This document shows, one piece after another, positions 8,520-17,288 of a stretch of DNA of 64,000 nt; position 1 is the stretch's first letter; each line of letters opens with the position of its first letter. Source of the DNA: CAVOEB01 sp965249645 (GTDB lineage Bacteria; Pseudomonadota; Alphaproteobacteria; UBA828; JAPUJA01); the NCBI GenBank assembly GCA_965249645.1, contig CBDFML010000010.1, positions 248,001-312,000 on the forward strand, in the 5' to 3' direction. Under the pieces are notes generated by a model. That model saw only the letters and a program-made list of their open reading frames with translations, was not told the origin of the DNA and made no database searches. The position numbers and the translations under genes are program-made.

Positions 8520-9115
8520 AGAACCTGTGGCAATCGTCGCGCCGTAGCGCACAAGAGGTGCACCTTGAGGGACCGCTAATTTATTTGCGCCGGCCCGAGC
8601 GACGGGACCGCGACGCATGGATCCGTTTGCGCAGTGCCTCGCGCGAATTTCTTGAACCGTGGGAGCCGACCTGGTCACGGGATTCACTGACCGCCGCTAC
8701 TTATCGCCTGCGCCTGCGCCGGCAAATCCAAGACGCCGAGGACGACACCGGCTACAGCTTCCTCATGTTTCGCCGTGAGGACGGTGTGCTGCTCGGCGGC
8801 ACCACGCTTAGCCGCGTGCAGCGGAGCGTGGTGCAGTCGGGTCAGCTGGGCTACTGGACCGGACAGCCGTTTGCGCAGCAGGGTTACATGACCGAGGCGC
8901 TGCATTGCCTGTTGCCCCACTGCTTCGGCCGGCTCGCGCTGCGCCGTGTCGAGGCCGCCTGCCTGCCCGAAAACGAGGCAAGCCGGCGGCTGCTCGAGCG
9001 CGTGGGGTTTCGTTGCGAAGGCCAAGCCAAGGAATATCTTAAAATCGCGGGGGAGTGGCGCGATCACCTGCTCTACGCCTTGATCGCCCACGAATACCGC
9101 GCACCCGGAGCGTGA
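8516..9115 (+). CDS. GNAT family N-acetyltransferase (RimJ/RimL-like)
   Basis: The 199-residue protein matches the RimJ/RimL branch of GNAT acetyltransferases, which acetylate protein N-termini. The beginning (GPLIYLRRPERRDRDAWIRLR) and the motif area QLGYWTGQPFAQQGYMTEAL are typical of acetyl-CoA binding in this group. ENEASRRLLERVGF near residue 150 is the conserved end of the fold. The start is GTG at 8516, overlapping the TusA-like stop. Ribosomal protein S5 or S18 acetylation is a family possibility only; the real substrate is unknown. Confidence 0.9.
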   Translation: MKNLWQSSRRSAQEVHLEGPLIYLRRPERRDRDAWIRLRSASREFLEPWEPTWSRDSLTAATYRLRLRRQIQDAEDDTGYSFLMFRREDGVLLGGTTLSRVQRSVVQSGQLGYWTGQPFAQQGYMTEALHCLLPHCFGRLALRRVEAACLPENEASRRLLERVGFRCEGQAKEYLKIAGEWRDHLLYALIAHEYRAPGA

Positions 9116-9192
9116 AGGGGCGCTCCCCCAGATTGCCGGACAGGGGCCCCGCTCGCATCCGTTCATTGTTGGTTGGATAGCGCGAGGCGCGG

Positions 9193-9768
9193 TCAGGCGG
9201 TGCCGGACTCGGTTGACAGCTTAGACAGGTCGATGCCGATCTTGTTGATCGCCTGGTGCCATTTCGAACCGACATCCTCGCCGAACACCAGCTCTTCGTC
9301 GGCCGGAACCATGAGCCAGCCATTGGCCTGGATCTCGGCGTCGAGCTGGCCGGGTGCCCAGCCGGCATAGCCCAGCGCGAGCAGGCTGCGGTTCGGCCCT
9401 TCGCCACTCGCCATGGCCTTGAGCACGTCGACGGTCGCGGTGAGCGCGATGTTGTCGTCGACCATCATGGTCGCGTCGTGGACATAGTCGGTGGAATGGA
9501 GCACGAAACCGCGCGCGGACTCGACAGGGCCGCCGAAATGGACGCGAATCTGGTCGCCGCGATTGGAAGATTCGAGGCCAAGCTGCTCGAGCAGATCAGG
9601 GAAGGTCAGGGAATCGAGTAGCTTGTTGACGACCAGCCCCATCGCGCCGTCCTCGGTGTGAGCACAAAGATAGACCACCGAGCGCGTGAATCGCTCGTCA
9701 CTCATGGTCGGCATGGCCACCAGCATGTGACCATCCAGATAATGCGATTTGGCTGACACTGTCTTCAC
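9193..9768 (-). CDS. YqgE/AlgH family protein
   Basis: This 191-residue protein belongs to the YqgE/AlgH (DUF179) family. It shows the conserved start HMLVAMPTMSDERFTRSVVYLC, the VNKLLDS segment and the LALGYAGWAPGQLDAEI block. The family is cytosolic, widespread in proteobacteria, and has no firmly established biochemical function. It is transcribed toward the GNAT gene (convergent), and the AT-rich intergenic region 9769-10047 lies upstream of its start. Length is normal and the sequence is intact. Confidence 0.93.
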   Translation of the reverse strand: MKTVSAKSHYLDGHMLVAMPTMSDERFTRSVVYLCAHTEDGAMGLVVNKLLDSLTFPDLLEQLGLESSNRGDQIRVHFGGPVESARGFVLHSTDYVHDATMMVDDNIALTATVDVLKAMASGEGPNRSLLALGYAGWAPGQLDAEIQANGWLMVPADEELVFGEDVGSKWHQAINKIGIDLSKLSTESGTA

Positions 9769-10047
9769 GTCATATAACTTTCACAGTCAATCATACTCCT
9801 TGGCACGGGGACAGGATCAACAATTTTTCTTAACATCCGCTGACTGATTAGTTAGAGCGCCGGATGACGGCTGGGGATATCTATAAAATTCTGTGTTACT
9901 TCAATAGATTATAGGATTTTTTCGAAATCCTCGACATTGCGGCGCGGACGCTGTGCATGGGCCGGACCTGCGCTATATTGTAAGCCACAGGACGGTGGCG
10001 TGTGCCGCAAGTCTGGACAAACAAGACGACGCGAGAGGGAGATTGAG
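9769..10047. other. AT-rich divergent intergenic region with a small hairpin
   Basis: This 279-base gap separates the divergent yqgE and peroxiredoxin genes and is clearly more AT-rich than its surroundings. A perfect 7-bp hairpin (AGGATTT at 9913-9919, AAATCCT at 9925-9931, 5-base loop) lies in it. A TATATT-like element is near 9973-9978, upstream of the peroxiredoxin. It probably carries the promoters of both genes. No reading frame in it looks coding. Confidence 0.5.
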
Positions 10048-10524
10048 ATGACCATCAAGGTGGGTGACCGGCTGCCGTCGGCTAGTTTCGAGGTTATCGA
10101 CGAGGGGGCGGTGACGACCGACGCACTGTGCCAGGGCAAGAAGGTTGTGCTGTTCGGCGTGCCGGGCGCGTTTACGCCAACCTGCTCGGCTGAGCATGTG
10201 CCGAGCTTCAAGGCCAACGCCGCGGCGCTGCGCGCCAAGGGCGTGGACGCGGTGGGTTGTGTGTCGGTGAACGATGCCTTCGTCATGAAGGCCTGGGCCG
10301 ACGATCGCCAGACCGGCGGTGACGTCATGATGCTGGCTGACGGCAACGGAAGCTTTAGCGAGGCGACGGGGACCGCGCTGGATTGTTCGGCCTGGGGCAT
10401 GGGGCAGCGCTGTACCCGCTATGCCATGGTGGTCGATGACGGTGTCGTCACCCATATTGCCGTCGAGGACGATCCCGGCGTCATGACGGTGACCAGCGCC
10501 GAAGCGGTCCTCGACGCGCTCTAG
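10048..10524 (+). CDS. Peroxiredoxin (Prx5-type thiol peroxidase)
   Basis: Prx5-type peroxiredoxins reduce hydrogen peroxide and organic peroxides through a peroxidatic cysteine. The 158-residue protein has the motif GVPGAFTPTCSAEHVPSF, with the catalytic cysteine at residue 46 and the conserved Pro, Thr and downstream Arg environment (GQRCTRYAM). Two other cysteines could act as resolving residues. I chose the ATG at 10048 because of the GAGAGGGAGA ribosome site just upstream and the family N-terminus (MTIKVGDRLP). It stands alone, divergent from yqgE and convergent with rnhA. Confidence 0.95.
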   Translation: MTIKVGDRLPSASFEVIDEGAVTTDALCQGKKVVLFGVPGAFTPTCSAEHVPSFKANAAALRAKGVDAVGCVSVNDAFVMKAWADDRQTGGDVMMLADGNGSFSEATGTALDCSAWGMGQRCTRYAMVVDDGVVTHIAVEDDPGVMTVTSAEAVLDAL

Positions 10525-10551
10525 AGCGCGGCGCACCCGACGCCGTAACCT

Positions 10552-11004
10552 TCAGGCGGGCTCAAGTCCGGCAATCGCATCGCGGGCGAGCGCATCGGCG
10601 CGCTCGTTGCCGGCATTCCCCGAATGGCCCTTGACCCAGTAAAAGGCGACCTCGTGGCGGGCGAGGGCCGCATCGAGGCGTTGCCAGAGGTCGACGTTCT
10701 TGACCGGCTTCTTGGCAGCGGTCCGCCAGTTGCGGCGTTTCCAGTCATGAATCCATGTGGTAATGCCGTCACGCACATAGCGGCTGTCGGTGTAGAGGTC
10801 GATGCGCGCGGGACGGGTCAGGGTTTCAAGCGCGACGATCGCCGCCATTAGTTCCATGCGGTTGTTGGTGGTGTCGCGCTCCGCGCCCGAAAGCTCGCGG
10901 GTCTGGCCTTGCGAACTCAACACCACACCCCAGCCGCCGGGGCCGGGATTGCCCTGGCAGGCGCCGTCGGTGTGGATCTCGACCGCCGAGAGGGTCGCTG
11001 TCAT
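10552..11004 (-). CDS. rnhA: Ribonuclease HI
   Basis: RNase HI degrades the RNA strand of RNA-DNA hybrids. The 150-residue protein has the full family signature: HTDGACQGNPGPGGWG with the first catalytic Asp (D13), the NNRMELMA glutamate, YTDSRYVRDG, and the later KGHSGNAGNERAD region carrying the metal-binding Asp. Its start overlaps the stop of the homoserine kinase gene by four bases, so the two genes form a coupled pair, a common arrangement in alphaproteobacteria. Function is secure. Confidence 0.97.
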   Translation of the reverse strand: MTATLSAVEIHTDGACQGNPGPGGWGVVLSSQGQTRELSGAERDTTNNRMELMAAIVALETLTRPARIDLYTDSRYVRDGITTWIHDWKRRNWRTAAKKPVKNVDLWQRLDAALARHEVAFYWVKGHSGNAGNERADALARDAIAGLEPA

Positions 11005-11972
11005 GCCGCCTCGTCGAGGCCGTAGGCACCGGGCCCAGTGATGCCTCGATGGAAACGCAGGATCTTGACGTAGACCATGGGGTCGTGGGGCTTGACCATT
11101 GCGCCCTCGACCTGGTTGAGCCAGTCGTAGAGCCGGGTGAGCAGGAAACGCACCGCGGCACCGCGGGCGAGCAGCGGCAGAGTGGCAAGCTCCTCCGTGC
11201 CGAGCACGCGCTCCTTACGGTAGGCGGAGAGCAGGGCGCGCGCCTTGGTGATGTTGAAACTGGCGTCCGTCTCGAAGCACCAGGCATTGAGGCAGATCGC
11301 CAGGTCGTAGGCGAAGAAATCGTTGCAGGCGAAATAGAAATCGATCAGGCCCGACAGTGTTTTGCCCTCAAAAAACACGTTGTCCGGGAACAGGTCGGCA
11401 TGGATAACGCCGGCAGGCAGGGCGCCGGGCCAGTCGCGCTCGAGTTGGGCGAGTTCGGTATCGAGTTCGTCGGCGAGGCCGTCGGCGACCTCGTCGGCCC
11501 GTGGCGCACAGGCATCGAAGAGCGGACGCCAACCCGCGACCGAGAGGGTGTTCTCGCGGCGGCCGGAAAAGTCCCGGCCCGCCTGGTGAAGTCGCGCCAG
11601 CGCTCCGCCCAGTTCGCGGCAATGGTCGGGCCCGGTGCGTCGTGGCCAGGCGCCGGGCAGGAAGGTGGTGATCGCCGCCGAGCGGTCGCACAGCTCGCGC
11701 AGAACCTTGCCGTCGCGACCATGAATCGGCGTCGGGCAGGGTACGCCGCGCGCCGCCAGATGTTCAATCAGCGAAAGAAAGAAGGGCAGATCGCTGCGCG
11801 CAACGCGTTTCTCGTAGAGCGTGAGAATGTAGGGCGTGGTTTCGGTAAGCAGCAGGTAGTTGGTGTTCTCGACGCCTTCGGCAATACCTTTGAACGAGAG
11901 CACCCGGCCAATGTCGAACTGGTCCGCGAACGCGGCGATGTCGGTATCGGACACTTCGGTGTAGACGGCCAT
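11001..11972 (-). CDS. thrB: Homoserine kinase (APH-fold ThrB)
   Basis: This enzyme phosphorylates homoserine to O-phosphohomoserine, the substrate of ThrC. The 323-residue sequence belongs to the aminoglycoside-phosphotransferase-like ThrB type found in alphaproteobacteria, not the GHMP type. The catalytic loop is HADLFPDNVFF and the metal-binding motif is GLIDFYFA. The start MAVYTEVSDTDIAAF is the family N-terminus. It precedes rnhA with a four-base overlap. Together with thrC at 5592-7010 it supplies the last two steps of threonine synthesis, though the two are not in one operon. Confidence 0.95.
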   Translation of the reverse strand: MAVYTEVSDTDIAAFADQFDIGRVLSFKGIAEGVENTNYLLLTETTPYILTLYEKRVARSDLPFFLSLIEHLAARGVPCPTPIHGRDGKVLRELCDRSAAITTFLPGAWPRRTGPDHCRELGGALARLHQAGRDFSGRRENTLSVAGWRPLFDACAPRADEVADGLADELDTELAQLERDWPGALPAGVIHADLFPDNVFFEGKTLSGLIDFYFACNDFFAYDLAICLNAWCFETDASFNITKARALLSAYRKERVLGTEELATLPLLARGAAVRFLLTRLYDWLNQVEGAMVKPHDPMVYVKILRFHRGITGPGAYGLDEAA

Positions 11973-12113
11973 GGCGGCATCCTAACGAATTCGCCGACGC
12001 TCCGCGAGGCTCGAGCGCCGGTTCGTCTTGCCCGATCACTGGGCTCTGGCTACTCTCGCAGACCAATCGGCGGTCCGCCCGGACGACCGAAGCCCAAGGA
12101 AAGGACACCGACT

Positions 12114-12353
12114 ATGACCGACCCCGTGATCGCCCGGAAGGCTCCTTACGACGTGGAAGTCGAGGCGGGCAAGAGCTATTTCTGGTGCGCCTGTGGCAAA
12201 AGTGCCAAGCAGCCATTCTGCGACGGCTCCCATGCCGGCACCGGGATCGAGCCGCTCAAACACAAGGCTAAAAAATCGGGCCACCTGTTCTTTTGCGGCT
12301 GTAAGCACAGCGCGCGCAAGCCGCTCTGCGACGGTAGCCACAGCAAGCTCTAG
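12114..12353 (+). CDS. Double CDGSH iron-sulfur domain protein
   Basis: This 79-residue protein has two CDGSH-type 2Fe-2S binding sites. The first has C25, C27, C36 and H40 (CAC...CDGSH); the second has C61, C63, C72 and H76 (CGC...CDGSH). The three-Cys, one-His pattern is the family hallmark, and the tandem form resembles bacterial mitoNEET-like MiNT proteins. No membrane anchor is present, so it is probably cytosolic. The ATG at 12114 has an AAGGA ribosome site just upstream. Roles in redox signalling or cluster transfer are known only generally. It stands alone between thrB and the glycine riboswitch. Confidence 0.93.
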   Translation: MTDPVIARKAPYDVEVEAGKSYFWCACGKSAKQPFCDGSHAGTGIEPLKHKAKKSGHLFFCGCKHSARKPLCDGSHSKL

Positions 12354-12449
12354 GGGGCAGCGCAATGACCGTCGGAAGCCGGTTGACCTAGTGCCCCGCT
12401 CGGTTACTATTTCCCATAAGATTTGCCCATTCGATATAGGCAGATGAAG

Positions 12450-12685
12450 CCTGCGGGAGAGACCGGCTTAGGCCGGCGCCGAAGGAGCAACCGCCCCGGA
12501 AACTCTCAGGCAACAGGGACCGCAGGGGGATGTCACTCTGGAGAGCAGGTGCTTCGCCCGCTGGGCGCGGCGTCTCACCGAAGGGGAAGGCTGGATCGGC
12601 CCGCATGCGGGCGGCCGGCTAATCTTTCAGGTTCCAAAGACAGAGGGGGCGGGCGACGCCGAGCGTGGCGTTGCTCCAGATCCGA
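12450..12685 (+). promoter_or_regulatory. Tandem glycine riboswitch upstream of gcvT
   Basis: The leader between 12450 and the gcvT start contains two successive glycine aptamers. Aptamer I runs from about GGGAGAGACC (12455) through GCGCCGAAGGAGCAA and AACTCTCAGGCA to CTCTGGAGAGC (ending at 12546). Aptamer II follows from about 12549, with CACCGAAGGGGAAGG, AATCTTTCAGGTTCC and GACAGAGGGGG. These are the conserved cores of the gcvT-type riboswitch, which activates the glycine cleavage operon when glycine is high. The end lies only about 20 bases before the gcvT ribosome site, so control of translation or early termination is possible. Exact 3' boundary is approximate. Confidence 0.93.
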
Positions 12686-12707
12686 CGCTGGTAACCTGGA
12701 GGATTCA

Positions 12708-13856
12708 GTGAGCCTTGCTCCGAACGATTCCGCACACGCCCCGGCCGACGCGCCCCTCGCGCGCACGCCGCTTTATGCCCTGCACCAGGAGCGGGGCGCG
12801 AAGCTTGTGCCTTTCGCGGGAACCGCGCTGCCGGTGCGTTACGCACCGGGCATCATCGCAGAGCACACCCACACGCGACGCGCAGCCTCGCTGTTCGATG
12901 TCTCGCATATGGGCCAGCTTCGCGTGACGGGATCGGACGCGACGGCCGCGCTCGAGACCCTGATGCCCGCCGATCTCGCCGGCCTGGCGCCGGGGCGGAT
13001 TCGCTATTCGATGCTGACCAACGAGGCCGGCGGTATTCTCGACGATCTCATGGCCGCAAAGCTCGATGGCTGTTGGTTCCTCGTGGTCAACGGTGCCTGC
13101 AAGAGTGCGGACATTGAGCATATCGCCTCGGGGCTTTCGGGTGATGCAGCGCTCACGACGATCGAGGACAGCGCGCTTCTCGCGCTCCAGGGGCCGGCCG
13201 CAGTCGACGCGCTGGCCCGTCACGCGCCGCAGGCGGCGGGGTTGGCGTTTATGGGAATTGCCGAAATGAATGTTGCGGGACGGTTCGCCATCGTCTCGCG
13301 TTCGGGCTATACGGGCGAGGACGGTTTCGAAATTGCCGTTCCGGCAGCTGACGCCGAGGCACTTGCCCGGTGCCTCCTGGCGGAGCCCGAGGTCGAGCCC
13401 GCGGGCCTCGGCGCACGCGACTCTTTGCGTCTCGAAGCGGGCCTGTGCCTTTACGGCCACGACATCGACGAGACCACCACACCCATCGAGGCCGGGCTTG
13501 CCTGGAGTATCGGCAAGCGGCGGCGTGCCGAGGGCGGCTTCCCCGGCGCCGACGTCATCGCGGCACAGCTGGCCGAGGGCGCTTCGAGCCTCCGGGTCGG
13601 TCTGTTGCCCGACGGCCGGGCGCCCGCACGCGAGGGCACGCCCGTGCTCGACGCTAACGGCTCGACGATCGGCCGGGTGACCAGCGGCGTTATGTCGCCG
13701 ACGCTGGGAGCCCCGATCGCAATGGGCTATGTCCGCGCCGATTGCGCCGCACAAGGCACCGGACTTCAGCTTCTGGTGCGCGACGTGCCGAGGCCCGCCC
13801 TGGTTGCGCCGTTGCCGTTCGTCGCGCACCGCTATCACCGTTCTTCAAGCCACTGA
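12708..13856 (+). CDS. gcvT: Glycine cleavage system T protein (aminomethyltransferase)
   Basis: GcvT transfers the methylene group from lipoyl-bound aminomethyl to tetrahydrofolate and releases ammonia. I chose the GTG at 12708, after a TGGAGGA ribosome site, giving 382 residues; the frame also runs upstream into the riboswitch, but that part is not protein. The family block LHQERGAKLVPFAGTALPVRY is near the N-terminus, with SLFDVSHMGQ and the conserved RSGYTGEDGFEI region following. The C-terminal part has the usual VTSGVMSPTLGAPIAMGYV motif. It leads a gcvT-gcvH-gcvP operon. Confidence 0.97.
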   Translation: MSLAPNDSAHAPADAPLARTPLYALHQERGAKLVPFAGTALPVRYAPGIIAEHTHTRRAASLFDVSHMGQLRVTGSDATAALETLMPADLAGLAPGRIRYSMLTNEAGGILDDLMAAKLDGCWFLVVNGACKSADIEHIASGLSGDAALTTIEDSALLALQGPAAVDALARHAPQAAGLAFMGIAEMNVAGRFAIVSRSGYTGEDGFEIAVPAADAEALARCLLAEPEVEPAGLGARDSLRLEAGLCLYGHDIDETTTPIEAGLAWSIGKRRRAEGGFPGADVIAAQLAEGASSLRVGLLPDGRAPAREGTPVLDANGSTIGRVTSGVMSPTLGAPIAMGYVRADCAAQGTGLQLLVRDVPRPALVAPLPFVAHRYHRSSSH

Positions 13857-13872
13857 CAGGGAGAGCCGCATC

Positions 13873-14250
13873 ATGGCCGGTCTGAAATACACCAAAGAAC
13901 ATGAATGGATCCGCGTCGACGGCGACATGGCCACCGTGGGTATCTCGGATTACGCCCAAGAGCAGCTTGGTGACGTGGTTTATGTCGAGCTGCCGGAACC
14001 GGGCAAGGCGGTCGCTCGCGGCAGTGAGGCGGCGGTGGTCGAATCGGTCAAGGCGGCGAGCGACATCTATGCGCCAGTCAGTGGGGAGGTGATCGAGATA
14101 AACGAAAAGCTCAACGACGAGCCTGAGACGGTCAACGAATCGCCGACCGGCGGAGGCTGGTTCATGAAGATCCGGCTCTCGAATTCCGGCGAGCTTGACG
14201 GGTTGATGGACGAAGCGGCCTACAACGCGTTTATCGAGACCATCGAATAG
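13873..14250 (+). CDS. gcvH: Glycine cleavage system H protein
   Basis: GcvH is the lipoyl carrier that shuttles the aminomethyl intermediate between the P, T and L proteins. The 125-residue protein begins MAGLKYTKEHEWIRVDGD and shows the attachment motif ESVKAASDIYAPVSGEV, with lysine K60 as the lipoylated residue. The C-terminus with GGGWFMKIRLSN is standard. The ATG at 13873 has a GGGAGAG site upstream and lies 16 bases after gcvT. Length and sequence are normal. Confidence 0.97.
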   Translation: MAGLKYTKEHEWIRVDGDMATVGISDYAQEQLGDVVYVELPEPGKAVARGSEAAVVESVKAASDIYAPVSGEVIEINEKLNDEPETVNESPTGGGWFMKIRLSNSGELDGLMDEAAYNAFIETIE

Positions 14251-14311
14251 AGCAACTGTCCCGTACGGCGGAGAGCGCATACGCCGGCGGACCACAAAAG
14301 GGGAGACTCCC

Positions 14312-17221
14312 ATGACGGGGGACGCCAGGAGCCTCGACGAGCTGCAGTACCGGGAAGAGTTTGTCGGCCGCCACATCGGTCCGCAAGCCGCCGATGTCGC
14401 GGACATGCTCGCAACGCTCGGGCTCGATTCGCTCGAAGCGCTGGTCCAGAGCACGGTGCCCGAGGCGGTGCGAGGCGTCTTGCCCGAAGACTTTCCGGCC
14501 GCCTTGCCCGAGCGCGAAGCCCTCGAGGCGCTGGCCCGTATGGCGGCACGCAACAGGCCTGCCCGCTCGATGATCGGGCTTGGCTATTACGACACCTTCA
14601 CGCCCCCGGTGGTTCAGCGCGGCGTGCTGGAAAGTCCGGGCTGGTATACCGCCTACACGCCCTACCAGCCGGAGATCTCGCAAGGGCGCCTAGAGGCTTT
14701 GCTCAACTTCCAGACCATGGTTATGGAATTGACAGCAATGGACCTTGCCAACGCGTCGCTGCTCGACGAGGCAACGGCCGCGGCCGAGGCGATGACCATG
14801 AGCCGAGCCGTGGCCAAGGGCGAACGCAACCGCTACTTCGTCGCGGCGAGCTGCCATCCTCAGACCGTTGCCGTGGTCCGTACCCGGGCGCAGCCGCTCG
14901 GAATCGAGGTCGAGGTCGGCGACCCGGATCACGATTTCGACCCCGAGGCCTGCTTCGGCATTCTGCTGCAATATCCGGCGAGCAACGGCGGTCTGCCAGA
15001 CTATGCCAGCGTCACGGAGACGGCGCACGCGACCGGCGCGCTGGTCACGGTCGCAACCGACCTGCTGTCCCTCGTGCTGCTCCGTCCGCCCGGCGAGTTC
15101 GGAGCTGACATCGTGGTCGGGAATTCCCAGCGTTTCGGCGTGCCGATGGGCTTTGGCGGGCCGCACGCGGCCTTTTTCGCTGCCCGCGAGGCCCATCGCC
15201 GCCACCTTCCAGGCCGTATCGTCGGCGTCTCGGTCGACACCGCGGGACATCCCGCTCTGCGCCTCGCATTGCAGACCCGCGAGCAGCATATCCGCCGCGA
15301 AAAGGCGACGAGCAATATCTGCACCGCACAGGTTCTGCTCGCAGTGATTGCGGGGATGTACGCCGTCTGGCATGGCCCCAAGGGCCTGCGCACAATCGCG
15401 CTCCGGGTTCACCGCCTCGCTTCGATTCTGGCAGCGGGCTTGAGAGAGCAGGGTCTCGTGCTGGTCAACGACGGTTGGTTCGACACGCTGACCGTCGAAG
15501 CCGGAGAGCGATCCGGCGCTATCTTGACCCACGCGCACGAGCTCGGCATCAATCTACGGGCGGCCGAGGACGGGCGCATAGGAATTGCGCTCGACGAGAC
15601 GACGACGCCCCGCGATGTCGAGCAGCTCTGGCAGGCGTTTGCCGGGTTAGGGTCAATCGAACGACAGGTAGACGAGGTCGATGGGAGCCTGCGCGATGAT
15701 CCTCTAGCCGCGATTCCCGCCACGCAGCGGCGCTCCAGCCGCTATCTCCAGCATCCCTGCTTTACGAATTACCACTCGGAAACAGAGATGCTCCGTTATC
15801 TCAAGAACCTCGAAAGCAAGGACGTGGCGCTCGATCGCTCGATGATTCCGCTGGGGTCCTGCACCATGAAGCTGAACGCGACCGCGGAGATGGTTCCGAT
15901 CACCTGGCCCGGCTTTGCGCGCATGCACCCCCTCGCGCCGCTCGACCAGGCGGTGGGCTATCGGGAGTTGATCGAGAGCCTCGAACAGCGTCTGGCCCAG
16001 GCGACAGGGTTCGCCGCCGTATCGCTCCAGCCGAACGCGGGCTCTCAGGGCGAATTTGCCGGCCTGCTCGTGATCCGGCGCTGGCACGAGGCACAGGGGC
16101 AGGGCCACCGCACCGCTTGCTTGATTCCGAGCTCGGCGCACGGCACCAACCCGGCGAGCGCAGTCATGGCGGGATTGACGGTGGTCGTGGTCGAGTGCGA
16201 CGATCAGGGCAATATCGACGTCATCGACCTGCGCGCCAAGGCGGACGCCCACCGGGACGATCTGGCGGTGCTGATGGTCACCTATCCCTCGACCCACGGC
16301 GTGTTCGAGGAACGCATCATCGAGCTGTGCGAGATCGTGCATGACGCCGGCGGCCAAGTCTATATGGACGGGGCCAACATGAACGCGCTGCTTGGCCTCG
16401 CTTTGCCCGGCCGGTTCGGGCCGGACGTTGCACACATGAACCTGCACAAAACCTTCGCCATCCCTCACGGCGGTGGCGGACCGGGGATTGGGCCGATCGG
16501 GGTTGGCGAACACTTGGCGCGGTACCTGCCCAACCATCCGCTTCGCACCGCAGCCGGCCCCGAGGAAGGGATAGGCCCGGTGGCGGCCGCGCCCTGGGGC
16601 AGCGCGGGTGTGTTGCCGATCTCGTGGGCCTATATCGCAATGATGGGACGTCAAGGGCTGATCCGGGCCAGCCAGGTGGCGATCCTGAATGCGAACTACC
16701 TCGCTCGCCGGCTGAGCTCTCATTTCAGCGTGCTCTACACGGGCAGCAAAGGGTTCGTCGCGCACGAATGCATCATCGACCTGCGTCCCCTCGAGAAGAG
16801 CGCGGACGTGACCACCGACGACATCTGCAAGCGGCTGATGGATTTCGGATTTCATGCACCGACCATGCACTGGCCCGTTTCAGGAACGATCATGATCGAG
16901 CCGACGGAAAGCGAATCCCGTGCCGAGCTGGATCGATTTTGTGACGCGCTGATCGCGATTCGCGAAGAGGTGCGCCGGATCGAGGAAGGTAAAAGCGACG
17001 CGCAAGACAATCCGCTTAAAGGCGCGCCTCACACGGCGGGCGAGGTGGGCGCCTCGGAATGGAGTCACGCATACAGCCGCGAGGAAGCCGCATGGCCCAT
17101 CGCTTGGCTGCGCGAGGCGAAATACTGGCCGCCGGTCAAGCGGATCGACAACGTCTATGGCGACCGGCATCTGGTCTGCTCCTGCGCACCGCTCGACGAT
17201 TACCGGGCGGCGGCGGAGTAG
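14312..17221 (+). CDS. gcvP: Glycine dehydrogenase (decarboxylating), single-chain P protein
   Basis: The P protein decarboxylates glycine and passes the aminomethyl group to lipoyl-GcvH. At 969 residues this is the fused form that contains both homologous halves (GcvPA and GcvPB). The N-terminal half carries FVGRHIGP and MIGLGYYDTFTPPV. The PLP lysine in the C-terminal half is K713 in NLHKTFAIPHGGGGPG. It follows gcvH by 61 bases and ends just before a hairpin region shared with the convergent ATP synthase operon. The dihydrolipoyl dehydrogenase (L protein) is not in this window. Confidence 0.97.
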   Translation: MTGDARSLDELQYREEFVGRHIGPQAADVADMLATLGLDSLEALVQSTVPEAVRGVLPEDFPAALPEREALEALARMAARNRPARSMIGLGYYDTFTPPVVQRGVLESPGWYTAYTPYQPEISQGRLEALLNFQTMVMELTAMDLANASLLDEATAAAEAMTMSRAVAKGERNRYFVAASCHPQTVAVVRTRAQPLGIEVEVGDPDHDFDPEACFGILLQYPASNGGLPDYASVTETAHATGALVTVATDLLSLVLLRPPGEFGADIVVGNSQRFGVPMGFGGPHAAFFAAREAHRRHLPGRIVGVSVDTAGHPALRLALQTREQHIRREKATSNICTAQVLLAVIAGMYAVWHGPKGLRTIALRVHRLASILAAGLREQGLVLVNDGWFDTLTVEAGERSGAILTHAHELGINLRAAEDGRIGIALDETTTPRDVEQLWQAFAGLGSIERQVDEVDGSLRDDPLAAIPATQRRSSRYLQHPCFTNYHSETEMLRYLKNLESKDVALDRSMIPLGSCTMKLNATAEMVPITWPGFARMHPLAPLDQAVGYRELIESLEQRLAQATGFAAVSLQPNAGSQGEFAGLLVIRRWHEAQGQGHRTACLIPSSAHGTNPASAVMAGLTVVVVECDDQGNIDVIDLRAKADAHRDDLAVLMVTYPSTHGVFEERIIELCEIVHDAGGQVYMDGANMNALLGLALPGRFGPDVAHMNLHKTFAIPHGGGGPGIGPIGVGEHLARYLPNHPLRTAAGPEEGIGPVAAAPWGSAGVLPISWAYIAMMGRQGLIRASQVAILNANYLARRLSSHFSVLYTGSKGFVAHECIIDLRPLEKSADVTTDDICKRLMDFGFHAPTMHWPVSGTIMIEPTESESRAELDRFCDALIAIREEVRRIEEGKSDAQDNPLKGAPHTAGEVGASEWSHAYSREEAAWPIAWLREAKYWPPVKRIDNVYGDRHLVCSCAPLDDYRAAAE

Positions 17222-17228
17222 GCGCGCC

Positions 17229-17277
17229 GAAAAAAAAGCCGCTGCCCTCCAGGCGCGGCCTTTCTTTCGAGGTCAGT
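17229..17277. terminator. Probable bidirectional terminator between gcvP and atpF
   Basis: Between the convergent gcvP and atpF genes a run of A (17230-17237) is followed by GCCGC, a short spacer and GCGCGGCCTTTCTTTC. The two arms form a GC-rich stem with one bulge, flanked by A on the left and T on the right. It could therefore terminate transcription from both sides. The pairing was judged by eye. Confidence 0.55.
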
Positions 17278-17288
17278 AGCGGTTCGAG

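Noticed and set aside
12423..12707. Upstream reading frame joined to gcvT
   Set aside because: This sequence is the glycine riboswitch; the frame is open only by chance and gcvT starts at the GTG at 12708.
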